Below are positions 9,269 to 19,594 of a stretch of 64,000 bases of DNA, in pieces. Source of the DNA: Rhodococcus sp. 14-2470-1b (lineage in GTDB: Bacteria; Actinomycetota; Actinomycetes; Mycobacteriales; Mycobacteriaceae); NCBI RefSeq assembly GCF_002259415.1, contig NZ_NPFY01000019.1:1-64000 (forward strand), read 5' to 3'. Below the pieces are notes generated by a model that was given only the letters and a program-made list of their open reading frames with translations, was not told the origin of the DNA and did not search any database. The translations under genes were made by a program, and so were the position numbers. The first letter of the stretch is position 1. Each line of letters opens with the position of its first letter.

Positions 9269-10144
9269 TCAGCCTTCGCCCGCCAGACAGAACAGACCGG
9301 ACTCGGTCTGTTCGACCAGACCGTCGAGCAGCAACGAATCCAATGCCCTGTCGCGCTGACCGGGATCGGTGAGCCAGACGATGTCCAACTGCGCACGTTC
9401 CACCGGGCCGGAACTCTCCCGCAGCACGGCCATCAGTTTTCCGCGGACCTGTCGGTCCGTGCCCGCGAACTTCTGCACCTTCTTGGCCGGACCGGTGTAG
9501 GCCGGTCGTCCCGCGTCGATCCACGAACAATTCGGCAGTGGGCACAGCAGACAGGCTGGGTTCTTCGCCGTGCAGATCAGCGCGCCGAGTTCCATCAGCG
9601 CCGCCGAGTAACGCGCTGCGCGTGCCCTCGGCCGAGGGAGCAGGGCGTCGACATCCGCGAGATCACGCGTCGTCGACGGATTTCCCGGCTCCGCCTCGCC
9701 GTGCACAGCACGGGCGACGACACGACGAACGTTGGTGTCGACGACCGGGACTCGCTGGCCGTAGGCGAAACAGGCGACCGCACGTGCGGTGTACGCGCCG
9801 ATGCCGGGCAGCCCCAGGAGAGTGTCGACGTCGGCGGGCACTACGTCACCGTGCTCGGACGCCAGGACCGACGCGCACTCGTGCAACCGCAGCGCCCGAC
9901 GCGGATAGCCGAGCTTGCCCCAGGCCCGCAGAACCTCGGCTTGCGATGACGCCGCCATCTTCGACGGAACGGGCCACTTCCGAACCCATTCCTCCCAGAT
10001 CGGCGCGACTCGTGACACCGGAGTCTGTTGGAGCATGATCTCGCTCATCAGTATCTGCCAGGCAGTCACGCCGGGCCGACGCCACGGCAGATCCCGTTCC
10101 TCGGCATCGAACCAGTTCAGCAGCGCTGTCGTATCGATGGGCAC
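9269..10144 (-). CDS. mutY: A/G-specific adenine glycosylase MutY
   Basis: This base-excision repair enzyme removes adenine mispaired with 8-oxoguanine. The helix-hairpin-helix region is LLGLPGIGAYTARAV. Catalytic residues are Glu35 in SEIMLQQTP and Asp136 in VVDTNVRR, matching E. coli Glu37 and Asp138. The [4Fe-4S] ligands are spaced C-x6-C-x2-C-x4-C, one residue shorter in the last gap than in E. coli MutY. The 291-residue length reflects a short C-terminal region in place of the MutT-like recognition domain. In M. tuberculosis the gene also lies between this hydrolase and the carbonic anhydrase gene. Confidence 0.94.
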   Translation of the reverse strand: MPIDTTALLNWFDAEERDLPWRRPGVTAWQILMSEIMLQQTPVSRVAPIWEEWVRKWPVPSKMAASSQAEVLRAWGKLGYPRRALRLHECASVLASEHGDVVPADVDTLLGLPGIGAYTARAVACFAYGQRVPVVDTNVRRVVARAVHGEAEPGNPSTTRDLADVDALLPRPRARAARYSAALMELGALICTAKNPACLLCPLPNCSWIDAGRPAYTGPAKKVQKFAGTDRQVRGKLMAVLRESSGPVERAQLDIVWLTDPGQRDRALDSLLLDGLVEQTESGLFCLAGEG

Positions 10145-10247
10145 CTGTTCTCATCAGCCTTTCGTCCGCGCGACGGTCCGGTCGACGGACGGGCCGACGA
10201 GGGAACCTGACTCGCCGGTAGTCGGCGATCCATGCACAATGACGTAC

Positions 10248-10871
10248 ATGCCTGCCTCCAACCCAGCATCAGCATGGAAGTCTCTCAAAGAGGGTAACGA
10301 GCGTTTCGTCGCCGGCGCCCCCCTGCATCCCAGTCAGGGTATCGAGGACCGCACCCGACTCGCCGACGGTCAGAGCCCCCGCGCAATTCTGTTCGGCTGT
10401 GCGGACTCTCGCGTCGCCGCGGAAATCATCTTCGATCAGGGTCTCGGTGACATGTTCGTCGTCCGTACCGCTGGTCACACCGTCGACTCGTCGGTGCTCG
10501 GTTCGATCGAGTACGGCGTCGCAGTGCTCGGCGCGCACCTCATCGTCGTCCTCGGCCACGACAAGTGCGGCGCAGTCAGGGCCACCACCGACGCACTCGA
10601 TTCCGGTGACATCCCCGGCGGTTACATCCGCGACGTCGTCGAGCGCGTCACGCCGTCGGTCCTGTCGGCCAGGCGCGACGGATACACCGACGTCGACGAT
10701 TTCATGGCCCGCCACGTCGAGGAAACGGGCAATCTGCTCATGCAGCGGTCCCGAATCATCGCGGAAAAAGTCGAATCGGGCGAAGCCGCCATCGTCGGAC
10801 TGACCTACAAGTTGTCGGAGGGAAGTGCCCGCTTGCGGGAGGTCATCGGCGACATCGGCGAGAAGCCCTGA
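10248..10871 (+). CDS. canB: Beta-class carbonic anhydrase
   Basis: This zinc enzyme interconverts CO2 and bicarbonate in the cytoplasm. Zinc ligands are visible at Cys51, His104 and Cys107 (GCADSR and GHDKCG), with the catalytic dyad Asp53/Arg55. The sequence is close to M. tuberculosis CanB (Rv3588c) and has the same 207-residue length. The reading frame stays open far upstream, but ATG 10248 is preferred because the protein then begins MPASNPASAWKSLKEGNERF like its relatives; ATG 10239 is three codons earlier. It is divergent from mutY across 103 bp. Confidence 0.94.
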   Translation: MPASNPASAWKSLKEGNERFVAGAPLHPSQGIEDRTRLADGQSPRAILFGCADSRVAAEIIFDQGLGDMFVVRTAGHTVDSSVLGSIEYGVAVLGAHLIVVLGHDKCGAVRATTDALDSGDIPGGYIRDVVERVTPSVLSARRDGYTDVDDFMARHVEETGNLLMQRSRIIAEKVESGEAAIVGLTYKLSEGSARLREVIGDIGEKP

Positions 10872-10949
10872 CGGCAAATACCCAGGTCCGACGCGACACG
10901 CCGTATGTGCTTGCGGGATGGCTGAGCTACCGCCAATTACGGTAGTTCT

Positions 10950-11681
10950 GTGTTGCAACCAACCGGGCCGCTGCCTCCCGAAATCTATTGGCGTCGTCGC
11001 GCACTCGCCATCGGTGCCGCCGTCGTCGTGCTCGGTTTGATCGTGTGGTTCATCAGCTCGCTCGGTGGTGGTGACGACGATCAGCAGACCCAGCCTGCGG
11101 GTGTCGTGTCGAGCGCGAGCCCGTCGACCACGACCCCGTCGTCGACGAGCTCGCAGCAGCAGGCATCCGCTTCGGACGGCGGCTCGGGTGGTTCGGGTGG
11201 ATCCGGCGGCTCCGGCGGCGGCACTCCCGCGTCATCGGGCGCCTCGGGAACTTCCGCGGCTCCCGCGGCGGATCTCCCGGTCGCCGCCAATCAGTGCGCG
11301 GATCAGAGTCTCGCGATCAAGGCGACGCCGGACAAGGCGACGTACCGAATCGGCGAAGAGCCCGGATTCACCGTCGTCATCACCAACATCAGCTCGACGG
11401 AATGCCAACGCGACGTCGGTGCCGGTCTGCAGCAGGCCCTGGTGTTCACCCTCGACGATCAGCGAATCTGGTCCAACACTGACTGCTTTCCGGACGCCCA
11501 GTCGGATCTGCGGTCCTTCAAGCCGGGTGAGCAGGCAGGGTTCACGGTCAAGTGGTCGGGAACCAATTCGGTTCCCGGTTGCGGTGAGGAACGCGTCCCC
11601 GTCGGTGCCGGTTCCTACAAGGTGATCGCTCAGCTCGGTGAACTGCGCAGCTCGCCGGAGCCTTTCAACATCACCACGTAG
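10950..11681 (+). CDS. Membrane-anchored extracellular protein (Rv3587c-type)
   Basis: This 243-residue protein has one N-terminal membrane segment (residues ~18-37). A low-complexity Ser/Thr/Gly/Pro linker with four GGSGGS-like units follows at roughly residues 45-105. A C-terminal folded domain of ~135 residues carries four cysteines, probably two disulfides, in a beta-rich, Ig-like pattern. It is likely a cell-wall-side protein tethered to the membrane. The position between canB and disA is that of Rv3587c in M. tuberculosis. The start is GTG 10950, overlapping no neighbour. Its function is unknown. Confidence 0.8.
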   Translation: MLQPTGPLPPEIYWRRRALAIGAAVVVLGLIVWFISSLGGGDDDQQTQPAGVVSSASPSTTTPSSTSSQQQASASDGGSGGSGGSGGSGGGTPASSGASGTSAAPAADLPVAANQCADQSLAIKATPDKATYRIGEEPGFTVVITNISSTECQRDVGAGLQQALVFTLDDQRIWSNTDCFPDAQSDLRSFKPGEQAGFTVKWSGTNSVPGCGEERVPVGAGSYKVIAQLGELRSSPEPFNITT

Positions 11682-11684
11682 ACG

Positions 11685-12782
11685 TCAGTCGAACGGCCCG
11701 GCGATGGAGGATTCGGCCAGTCGCGACAGGCCTTCTCGAATGTGCCGGGCCCAGAGGCCACCGATGCCCTCGACCGATTGCAGGTCGGCGGCAGTGGCCG
11801 CGAGAAGCCCCTGCAGTGTGCCGAAGGATGCGACCAGGCGGTGGATCTGGCTGAACTGCAGACGCGGTACTCGCGTCAGCACTCGGTAGCCGCGCGGGCT
11901 CATCGGAGTGTCGAGGGCCTCTATCGTCGCGGGGTAGCCGAACGCACGCGCCAACGTCGTCAGGTCGAGAAGATCGACGTCGGTCAGCTTGTCCAGAGCG
12001 CCGAGAGCACGCTCGACAGCTGCCGTGCCTGCAGGTTCCGTGCCTGCCAGGTAGTCCCGAACGACGAGTTGACGGTCGATGTCGTTGTCTCCGAGCAGCT
12101 CTTCCAGCTGTAGGGCCAATTGCCTTCCGTCCGTGCCGAGTTCGAGAACGTTCTGTTCGATCTCCACCGATACGCGTCGCACCATCTCGAGCCTCTGTGC
12201 GACGGTCAACGCGTCCCGCAGCGTCACGAAATCCTCGATCTCGACTACCGACAGTTGCCGGGTGTTGTCGTCGAGACGTGCTTTGTAGCGTTCGAGTGTC
12301 GCGACGGCCTGGTTGGCGCGCGATTGAATTGTCGCGGAACCTTCGACGACATGCCGGATACCGGCGACGTAGACGCTGACGATGCTCATCGACTGGCTGA
12401 CGGAGACGACCGGGTAGCCGGTCTGCATCGCGGTTCGCTCCGCCGCGCGGTGCCGGGTACCGGATTCCACGGTCGGGATCTTGTGATCGGGGACCAGCTG
12501 AACGTTGGATCGTACGATCCGCTTACCGTCGGTGGACAACACGACGGCACCGTCCATCTTCGACAGTTCCCGCAGCCTCGTCGGCGCGAACTCGACGTCC
12601 AGTTCGAACCCGCCGTCGCAGATGGCTTCCACTTCGTCGTCGTACCCGAGCACGATCAGCCCGCCGGTACGGCCTCTCAGGATGCGTTCGAGCCCGTCAC
12701 GCAGCGCAGTGCCGGGGGCAAGGCGGGCAATGGTCTCCCGGAGCACGGGGGACGTCGGCTCGCCGCGTGTCGAGTCGGTCAT
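11685..12782 (-). CDS. disA: Diadenylate cyclase DisA
   Basis: This enzyme makes c-di-AMP from two ATP and scans DNA for branched structures. The N-terminal DAC domain carries the motifs MDGAVVLS (DGA) and GTRHRAAER (RHR). A helical spine follows, then a C-terminal helix-hairpin-helix DNA-binding region ([16 protein letters not shown]). It closely resembles mycobacterial DisA (Rv3586). I start at ATG 12782 because GAGGGG lies about 6 nt upstream; ATG 12788 and GTG/ATG 12812 are less well placed. radA lies upstream on the same strand across 116 bp, the usual actinobacterial radA-disA order. The tail end meets the convergent gene at 11681 with 3 bp between them. Confidence 0.95.
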   Translation of the reverse strand: MTDSTRGEPTSPVLRETIARLAPGTALRDGLERILRGRTGGLIVLGYDDEVEAICDGGFELDVEFAPTRLRELSKMDGAVVLSTDGKRIVRSNVQLVPDHKIPTVESGTRHRAAERTAMQTGYPVVSVSQSMSIVSVYVAGIRHVVEGSATIQSRANQAVATLERYKARLDDNTRQLSVVEIEDFVTLRDALTVAQRLEMVRRVSVEIEQNVLELGTDGRQLALQLEELLGDNDIDRQLVVRDYLAGTEPAGTAAVERALGALDKLTDVDLLDLTTLARAFGYPATIEALDTPMSPRGYRVLTRVPRLQFSQIHRLVASFGTLQGLLAATAADLQSVEGIGGLWARHIREGLSRLAESSIAGPFD

Positions 12783-12857
12783 GCTCATCCCCTCGTCGAT
12801 GTCGGCGTTCACGGATGCAGGGGTGATGCGTGTCCTGCAGGAAAGAGGTTACGGGAG

Positions 12858-12882
12858 CGGGAGTGGAGCCTGCGGAATGACC
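12858..12882 (-). repeat. Dispersed short repeat, copy A (upstream of disA)
   Basis: Read on the minus strand, this 25-nt element matches the two direct repeats at 34299-34324 and 34334-34359 except for one missing T and two or three substitutions. The shared core is GCAGGCTCC followed by ACTCC. It sits in the radA-disA gap, about 75 nt before the disA start. Its function is unknown. Confidence 0.55.
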
Positions 12883-12898
12883 CGAATTTGCGTGCCTA

Positions 12899-14308
12899 CT
12901 AGCGAGAGCGGGGACGGACGGAGGTCAGGGCGTCGGCGAGGTTGGTGACTGTTCTGACTTTCATTCCGGCGGGCATCGGGTCGTCGTGTGGAGGGGTGAT
13001 GGCGTGGGTGAAGCCGAGGCGTGCCGCTTCGGCGAGTCTTCGGCCGAGGCCGGACACGCGGCGGATCTCGCCTGCGAGGCCGACTTCGCCCAGGATCACG
13101 AGGCCGGGATCGAGTGGCACGTTGTTGACGCCGGACGCGACGGCGGCGGCCAGGGCCAGGTCCACGGCGGGTTCGGTGGTTTTCATGCCTCCGACCGTGG
13201 CGGCGTAGACCTCGCTCTTGGCGATCTTGAGGCCGCAGTGTTTCTCGAGGACCGCGAGGATCATTGCGACGCGGGCGGAGTCGAGGCCGCTGACGGCGCG
13301 TCTCGGTGACGGCATGTGGGTTTCGACGACGAGTGCCTGCAGTTCGGCGAGCAGGGGGCGCTTGCCGTCCATGGTGACGGTGACCGCCGTGCCTGCGACG
13401 GATTCCGTCCGGTGGTGCAGGAACAGCCCGGATGGGTCGGAGATGCCGACGATGCCCGTCTCGCGCAGTTCGAAGCAGCCGACCTCGTCGGATGCGCCGA
13501 ATCTGTTCTTGACGCCTCGGATCATCCGCAGGGTGGAGTGTTTGTCGCCTTCGAAGTGGAGGACGACGTCGACGAGGTGTTCGAGGGACCTCGGTCCTGC
13601 CACCGCGCCGTCCTTGGTGACGTGACCGATGAGCAGTACCGCGACTCCGGTCGTCTTGGCGAGCGAGGTCAATGCACTGGTGATGGCGCGTACCTGGGTG
13701 ACTCCGCCGATGACTCCGTCGACATCGGCGGCGAGCATCGTCTGCACCGAGTCGACGATGAGCAGGCTGGGTTTGACCTGCTCCACGTGCCCGAACACCG
13801 TGGCGAGGTCCGATTCGGCGGCGAGGAACACGCGTTCGTGGACAGCGCCGGTGCGATCGGCACGCAGACGTACCTGCCCGGCGGACTCCTCACCCGTCAC
13901 GTACAGGGCACGCCTGTCCTCACCCGTCCGTGCCCACCGATGCACGACCTCGAGAAGCAGCGTCGATTTTCCGACGCCCGGCTCGCCGGCGAGCAGTACG
14001 ACGGATCCGGGTACGAGCCCGCCCCCGAGAACCCGGTCGAACTCGCCGATGCCGGTGGAATTGGCCTGGGACGTCGTGCTGCTGATCTGGGTGATCGCGG
14101 CAGCGGGCGACGTCGGGATCATCGGCGCGAGCGTCGAGCGTGTGTTCCCGGCTCCGAGGCCGGACGCGCCTGCTCGGCTGGCGACGGGTGCGAGGACCGT
14201 GGCCTCGTCCATCGAACCCCAGCTACCGCACTCCGGGCAGCGCCCCACCCACTTGGCGACGGTGTGGTGACAGGCCGAACAGCGGTAGTTGGACTTCAGT
14301 TTGGCCAC
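12899..14308 (-). CDS. radA: DNA repair ATPase RadA
   Basis: RadA is a RecA-like ATPase that drives branch migration in recombination. The N-terminal zinc finger has Cys10, Cys13, Cys24 and Cys27. Walker A is GEPGVGKST at 118-126, the RadA-specific KNRFG motif is present near residue 275, and the C-terminal ~150 residues form the Lon-protease-like domain. The 469-residue length is normal for the family. It lies between the lpqE-like gene (44 bp upstream) and disA on the same strand, as in M. tuberculosis (Rv3584-Rv3586). Confidence 0.95.
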   Translation of the reverse strand: MAKLKSNYRCSACHHTVAKWVGRCPECGSWGSMDEATVLAPVASRAGASGLGAGNTRSTLAPMIPTSPAAAITQISSTTSQANSTGIGEFDRVLGGGLVPGSVVLLAGEPGVGKSTLLLEVVHRWARTGEDRRALYVTGEESAGQVRLRADRTGAVHERVFLAAESDLATVFGHVEQVKPSLLIVDSVQTMLAADVDGVIGGVTQVRAITSALTSLAKTTGVAVLLIGHVTKDGAVAGPRSLEHLVDVVLHFEGDKHSTLRMIRGVKNRFGASDEVGCFELRETGIVGISDPSGLFLHHRTESVAGTAVTVTMDGKRPLLAELQALVVETHMPSPRRAVSGLDSARVAMILAVLEKHCGLKIAKSEVYAATVGGMKTTEPAVDLALAAAVASGVNNVPLDPGLVILGEVGLAGEIRRVSGLGRRLAEAARLGFTHAITPPHDDPMPAGMKVRTVTNLADALTSVRPRSR

Positions 14309-14352
14309 GGGAGAAGACTAGAGGTGACCACCGACATCGAATTCGTCGAAGA

Positions 14353-15063
14353 TCAGTTGTTGCCGTCCGCGCCTTCTTCGACCTGAGTCTCGACGACGCT
14401 CTGCTCCGCTTCCGCAGCTTCGCCGTGCAGCTCCGCCTCGACGGGGGACTTGTCGGAGACGTTGCGCTCGAGGACCTGACCGGCGTCGACCGGAACGAGA
14501 AGCTCCACGTCGCCCGCGTCTTCGAAGGTGAAGGTGATCGGAACGGTCAGGCCCGGGCGAACTTCCTCGCCGATGCCGTTGAGTTCGACGACGATGAACT
14601 GGAGCGGGATGTCGGGGTTGGTGGCCTCGTTGTCCACGGGCGTACCGGCGCCGAGTGCGGTCAGGGGCGCGATCTCGGTGCCACCCGGCTCTTCGCCGAC
14701 GGTGATCGACGACGCGGCGGTCGTGGAGATGCGCGTCAGTGTGTCTGCGTTTGCAGGGCTGTTGTTGACGGCGATGAAACCGAGCTCGACCTTGCCGCCT
14801 GCCTCGATCGAGTACTCCTCGGTCTGCGGGTAGACGACGTGGACGTTGCGCAGCGAGATGTCACCGATATCGGCGGAGTTCCCGTTGACGGCGGACACCT
14901 GCGTCGCCGTCTGCGAGATCTGGCCTGCGCCGCACGCGGACAGTGCAAGTACACCGCCGGCTGCGAGGGCGACAACGGCTGCCAGTCGCTTTCCGGGGCG
15001 TACCGCAGGCTCCAGGCTGGTACTGGTCTTCGGGTTCGCGGTCGCAGCAATGAACGCAGTCAC
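14353..15063 (-). CDS. lpqE: LpqE-like lipoprotein
   Basis: This 236-residue predicted lipoprotein has a hydrophobic segment AAVVALAAGGVLALSAC with the lipobox LSAC at about residue 44, preceded by an unusually long, partly charged N-region from the GTG start at 15063. The mature part resembles a beta-sandwich copper-chaperone-like fold (DISLRNVHVVYP; TRISTTAASS) and ends in an acidic low-complexity tail. Assignment to LpqE (Rv3584) rests on the lipobox, the size and the position directly before radA. Its biochemical role is not established. Confidence 0.8.
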   Translation of the reverse strand: MTAFIAATANPKTSTSLEPAVRPGKRLAAVVALAAGGVLALSACGAGQISQTATQVSAVNGNSADIGDISLRNVHVVYPQTEEYSIEAGGKVELGFIAVNNSPANADTLTRISTTAASSITVGEEPGGTEIAPLTALGAGTPVDNEATNPDIPLQFIVVELNGIGEEVRPGLTVPITFTFEDAGDVELLVPVDAGQVLERNVSDKSPVEAELHGEAAEAEQSVVETQVEEGADGNN

Positions 15064-15951
<888 letters not shown>

Positions 15952-15968
15952 TCGCCAGCGACATCACG

Positions 15969-16649
15969 GTGACAGGATCCACCACGGGTTCCGTCGTCGC
16001 ACTCGTTCCGGCGGCGGGGCAGGGCCTACGTCTACAACAGGGCCTGCCCAAAGCTTTCGTGACAGTGGGTGGCACCACACTTCTTCGACGTTCGGTCGAC
16101 GGCCTGATCGCATCAGGATCCGTCGACCGAATCGTCGTGATGGTGCCCGAAGAACTGGTCGAGCACACACGTGAACTGTTCGCGGACGTCACCGTGGTTG
16201 CCGGCGCAGCAGAACGCACCGACACCGTCGCCGTCGGACTGAAAGCCGCCGAGGGCGCGGACATCGTGCTCGTACACGACGCTGCCCGCGCACTGACCCC
16301 GCCGTCACTGATCGCACGCGTCGTCGCCGAGGTGCGAGCAGGCCGCGGCGCCGTCGTACCCGCACTTCCGGTAGCCGACACCATCAAGACCGTCGATCTC
16401 ATGGGCGCGGTTCTGGGTACCCCCGAGCGCAGCGGACTGCGCGCGATACAGACGCCACAGGGATTCCGTGCCGACATTCTGCGCCGCGCCTACGCCGAAT
16501 TCTCCGGCATCGCCACCGACGACGCAGGCTTGGTGGAACGTCTGGGCGACACCGTCCACACCATCGTCGGTGACGCTCTTGCATTCAAGATCACCACTCC
16601 GCACGACCTTCTTCTTGCGGAAGCCATCGTCGGGCGGGAGAACTCATGA
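15969..16649 (+). CDS. ispD: 2-C-methyl-D-erythritol 4-phosphate cytidylyltransferase IspD
   Basis: This enzyme couples CTP to MEP in the non-mevalonate isoprenoid pathway. The nucleotide-binding motif PAAGQGLRL is near residue 14. The VHDAAR motif, TPQGF and the C-terminal KITTPHDL are all present. The start is GTG 15969, and the length of 226 residues is typical. Its stop overlaps the ispF start by 4 nt (ATGA), placing two MEP steps in one coupled unit. Confidence 0.96.
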   Translation: MTGSTTGSVVALVPAAGQGLRLQQGLPKAFVTVGGTTLLRRSVDGLIASGSVDRIVVMVPEELVEHTRELFADVTVVAGAAERTDTVAVGLKAAEGADIVLVHDAARALTPPSLIARVVAEVRAGRGAVVPALPVADTIKTVDLMGAVLGTPERSGLRAIQTPQGFRADILRRAYAEFSGIATDDAGLVERLGDTVHTIVGDALAFKITTPHDLLLAEAIVGRENS

Positions 16650-17110
16650 GAGTCGGGATAGGCACCGACGTCCACCCCATCGCGAAAGGCCGACCGTGCT
16701 GGCTGGCGGGCCTCGAGTTCGCCGATGCCGACGGTCTGGACGGGCACTCCGACGGTGACGTTGCTTCGCATGCGTTGTGCGATGCACTGCTGTCCGCAGC
16801 TGGACTCGGTGACCTGGGCTCGGTGTTCGGCACCGGCCGCCCGGAGTGGGACGGCGTCAGCGGAGCAGCGATGCTGACCGAGGTCCGACGCTTGCTGACG
16901 GAGAACGGATTCTCCATCGGTAACGCTGCCGTGCAGATCATCGGTAACAGGCCCAAGATCGGCCCTCGGCGGGTGGAGGCACAGGAAGTGTTGTCCGCGG
17001 TGCTCGGGGCACCCGTGTCGGTATCGGCGACCACCACCGACGGTTTGGGATTGACCGGTCGCGGCGAGGGAATTGCCGCCGTCGCGACAGCACTTGTCAT
17101 GAGCGAGTAA
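16646..17110 (+). CDS. ispF: 2-C-methyl-D-erythritol 2,4-cyclodiphosphate synthase IspF
   Basis: This trimeric metalloenzyme forms MEcPP from CDP-ME 2-phosphate. The metal ligands Asp8, His10 (GTDVHPI) and His42 (SHALCDALL) are in place, with HSDGDV just before them. The 154-residue length is standard. It begins inside the ispD stop codon. cysS starts 23 bp further on. Confidence 0.96.
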   Translation: MRVGIGTDVHPIAKGRPCWLAGLEFADADGLDGHSDGDVASHALCDALLSAAGLGDLGSVFGTGRPEWDGVSGAAMLTEVRRLLTENGFSIGNAAVQIIGNRPKIGPRRVEAQEVLSAVLGAPVSVSATTTDGLGLTGRGEGIAAVATALVMSE

Positions 17111-17133
17111 ATGCACCGGTAGGATTGCTGGTC

Positions 17134-18549
17134 GTGACCCTTCACCTGTACGACACCGAGACGAGGGCCCTGCGGGAATTCTCCCCCTTGGTCGCTGGCC
17201 ATGCTTCGGTGTACCTGTGCGGGGCAACGGTTCAGGGTGAACCACACATCGGCCACGTTCGTAGCGGCGTCGCGTTCGACGTCCTGCGTCGCTGGCTGTC
17301 GGCGCACGACTACGACGTCGCATTCATCCGCAACGTCACCGACATCGACGACAAAATCCTGAACAAGGCACGCGACGCGGGCCGTCCGTGGTGGGAGTGG
17401 GCCGCGACGTTCGAGCGGTCCTTCACGTGGGCGTACGACAAGCTGGGTGTGCTGCCGCCGTCGGCAGAGCCGCGCGCGACCGGGCACATCACGCAGATGA
17501 TCGAACTGATCGAGCGTCTGATCGCATCCGGTCACGCCTACGCCGCCGACGGTGACGTCTACTTCGACGTCGTCAGCTTCCCTGATTACGGTGCACTGTC
17601 CGGCCATAAGCTCGACGACGTCCATCAGGGCGAGAGCGTCGGTGCAGGCAAGCGGGATCCTCGCGATTTCACGCTGTGGAAGGCCGCGAAACCCGGTGAG
17701 CCGTCGTGGCCGACGCCGTGGGGTCGCGGTCGGCCCGGTTGGCACCTCGAATGCTCCGCGATGTGCGAGGCGTACCTCGGCTCCGACTTCGACATCCATT
17801 GTGGCGGACTGGATCTGGTGTTCCCGCACCACGAGAACGAGCGTGCCCAGAGCAAAGCGGCCGGTGACGGCTTCAGCCGGTACTGGCTGCACAACGGGTG
17901 GGTGACGATGGGCGGCGAGAAGATGTCCAAGTCGCTCGGCAACGTGCTGTCGGTACCCAACGTACTCAAAAATGTTCGGCCGCAAGAGCTTCGGTACTAC
18001 CTCGGCAGCGCGCACTACCGGTCGATGCTCGAGTATTCGGACAACGCATTGCAGACCGCAGCGGTCACGTACCGAGGCATCGAAGGGTTCGTCAAACGGA
18101 CTGTCGAACGCGCAGGCGATGTTCCGCTCGGAACGTGGACCGAGGACTTCGCCGCGGCATTGAACGACGACCTCGGAGTGCCCAAGGCTTTGGCCGCCGT
18201 CCATGCGACGGTCAAGGCAGGCAACAGCGCCCTCGAAAGCGGCGACCTCGTAGGCGCGGTCGAGCAGGCTTCGAAAGTGCGGGCCATGCTGTCGATCCTC
18301 GGCGTGGACCCGCTCGATGCACACTGGTCGTCGGAGGCAAGCGACAACGACGCGGTCGTCGGTGCGCTGGGTGTGCTCGTCGATGCAGAGTTGCAGCGAC
18401 GCGCGCAGGCGAAGATCGACAAGGACTGGCCGACGGCGGACGCGATACGCGACCGCCTCGCCAAGGCCGGGATAGATGTGACAGATACCCCGGGCGGGCC
18501 GGAATGGACCGTCGGGACAACGAGCAGTACCGACGAAGCAGGGCAGTGA
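17134..18549 (+). CDS. cysS: Cysteinyl-tRNA synthetase CysS
   Basis: This class I aminoacyl-tRNA synthetase charges tRNA-Cys. It carries the HIGH motif in PHIGHVRSG, the zinc-site segments LCGATVQG and [14 protein letters not shown], and the KMSKS motif. The 471 residues agree with family size. I choose GTG 17134, 9 nt after an AGGA ribosome site; TTG 17125 is in frame but weaker. Its stop overlaps the rlmB ATG by one base, in the conserved ispDF-cysS-rlmB order. Confidence 0.96.
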   Translation: MTLHLYDTETRALREFSPLVAGHASVYLCGATVQGEPHIGHVRSGVAFDVLRRWLSAHDYDVAFIRNVTDIDDKILNKARDAGRPWWEWAATFERSFTWAYDKLGVLPPSAEPRATGHITQMIELIERLIASGHAYAADGDVYFDVVSFPDYGALSGHKLDDVHQGESVGAGKRDPRDFTLWKAAKPGEPSWPTPWGRGRPGWHLECSAMCEAYLGSDFDIHCGGLDLVFPHHENERAQSKAAGDGFSRYWLHNGWVTMGGEKMSKSLGNVLSVPNVLKNVRPQELRYYLGSAHYRSMLEYSDNALQTAAVTYRGIEGFVKRTVERAGDVPLGTWTEDFAAALNDDLGVPKALAAVHATVKAGNSALESGDLVGAVEQASKVRAMLSILGVDPLDAHWSSEASDNDAVVGALGVLVDAELQRRAQAKIDKDWPTADAIRDRLAKAGIDVTDTPGGPEWTVGTTSSTDEAGQ

Positions 18550-19538
18550 TGGCAGGCAATTCCAGTAGGCGCGGCGCAGTACGCAAGTCAGGCACCAAGA
18601 AGGGGCAGGTCGCCGGATCCGGTGGCAACCGTCGCCGGGGCCTCGAAGGGCGTGGCGCGACCCCTCCGGCCGAGGCCAGGACCAAGCATCCGGCGTCGCG
18701 CAGAGCGAAGCTCGCGGACAAGGCCGCCCAGAACAGCGGCGGCAGGAACGGTGGCGGTCGCCAGAGTGGTGGACGCGTTGCCAGCCGCAAGAACGACGAC
18801 GGACCCGAGGTCGTACTCGGCCGCAACCCCGTCGTCGAATGCCTCCGCGCCGGCGTCCCCGCCACAGCGCTGTGGGTGGCCGTCGGAACGGACAGCGACG
18901 AACGACTGAAGGAAAGCGTTCAGCGTGCGGCCGACGCCGGCATCTCCATTCTCGAGGTGCCGCGGTCGGACCTGGACAAACTGAGCGCCAACGGTCTACA
19001 TCAGGGCCTGGCCCTGCAGGTGCCGCCATACCGCTACGCGCACCCCGATGACCTCATCGGCAACGCTCGCGCTCAGCAGGAACCCGCACTGCTGGTTGCC
19101 CTCGACAACATCACCGACCCGCGAAACCTCGGTGCTGTCGTCCGGTCCGTCGCCGCGTTCGGAGGCCACGGCGTCGTCATTCCGCAGCGCCGAAGCGCAA
19201 GCGTGTCCGCCGTCGCGTGGCGCACCAGCGCCGGTGCCGCAGCCCGCCTGCCGGTCGCGCGCGCAACCAACCTGACGCGCACACTCAAGGACTGGCAGAC
19301 CAAGGGCGTCACCATCGTCGGCCTCGACGCCGAGGGTGACACCACGCTCGACAACTTCGACGCCAGCGGCCCCGTCGCCATCGTCGTCGGATCCGAGGGC
19401 AAGGGGCTGTCCCGTCTCGTTCGCGAGACGTGCGATTCCATCCTGTCCATCCCGATGGCCGGGCCGGTGGAGTCCTTGAATGCCTCCGTGGCGGCCGGAG
19501 TCGTGCTGGCCGACATCGCACGGCAGCGCAGGCTTTGA
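18549..19538 (+). CDS. rlmB: 23S rRNA (guanosine-2'-O-)-methyltransferase RlmB (SpoU/TrmH family)
   Basis: This SPOUT-class ribose methyltransferase has an N-terminal ~85-residue basic, Gly/Arg/Lys-rich tail, then an RNA-binding substrate domain ([15 protein letters not shown]). The catalytic domain carries the three knot motifs [24 protein letters not shown] and [12 protein letters not shown]. Start ATG 18549 overlaps the cysS stop; the frame is open much further upstream, but that part lies inside cysS. The position matches Rv3579c. Modification of 23S rRNA is inferred from the family; the exact nucleotide is not visible. Confidence 0.93.
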   Translation: MAGNSSRRGAVRKSGTKKGQVAGSGGNRRRGLEGRGATPPAEARTKHPASRRAKLADKAAQNSGGRNGGGRQSGGRVASRKNDDGPEVVLGRNPVVECLRAGVPATALWVAVGTDSDERLKESVQRAADAGISILEVPRSDLDKLSANGLHQGLALQVPPYRYAHPDDLIGNARAQQEPALLVALDNITDPRNLGAVVRSVAAFGGHGVVIPQRRSASVSAVAWRTSAGAAARLPVARATNLTRTLKDWQTKGVTIVGLDAEGDTTLDNFDASGPVAIVVGSEGKGLSRLVRETCDSILSIPMAGPVESLNASVAAGVVLADIARQRRL

Positions 19539-19560
19539 CCACACGGCTCTGAGCAGACTG

Positions 19561-19579
19561 GTAGGTTAGGCACACCTTA
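19561..19579 (+). promoter_or_regulatory. IdeR/DtxR iron box upstream of the siderophore-binding lipoprotein gene
   Basis: The 19-bp segment GTAGGTTAGGCACACCTTA matches the IdeR/DtxR consensus TWAGGTWAGSCTWACCTWA at 16 of 19 positions. It lies 15 nt before the start codon at 19595. This predicts repression by iron-loaded IdeR and expression under iron limitation. Confidence 0.8.
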
Positions 19580-19594
19580 GAGAGGGTGTGTCGA

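Noticed and set aside
17898-18548. Upstream extension of the rlmB frame into cysS
   Set aside because: The extension is Arg-rich shadow sequence of cysS; the ATG at 18549 overlaps the cysS stop and starts the recognisable protein.
16591-19029. An 812-codon open frame on the minus strand across ispF, cysS and rlmB
   Set aside because: Three certain housekeeping genes occupy the other strand; the translation is Arg/His/Pro-rich and without motif.
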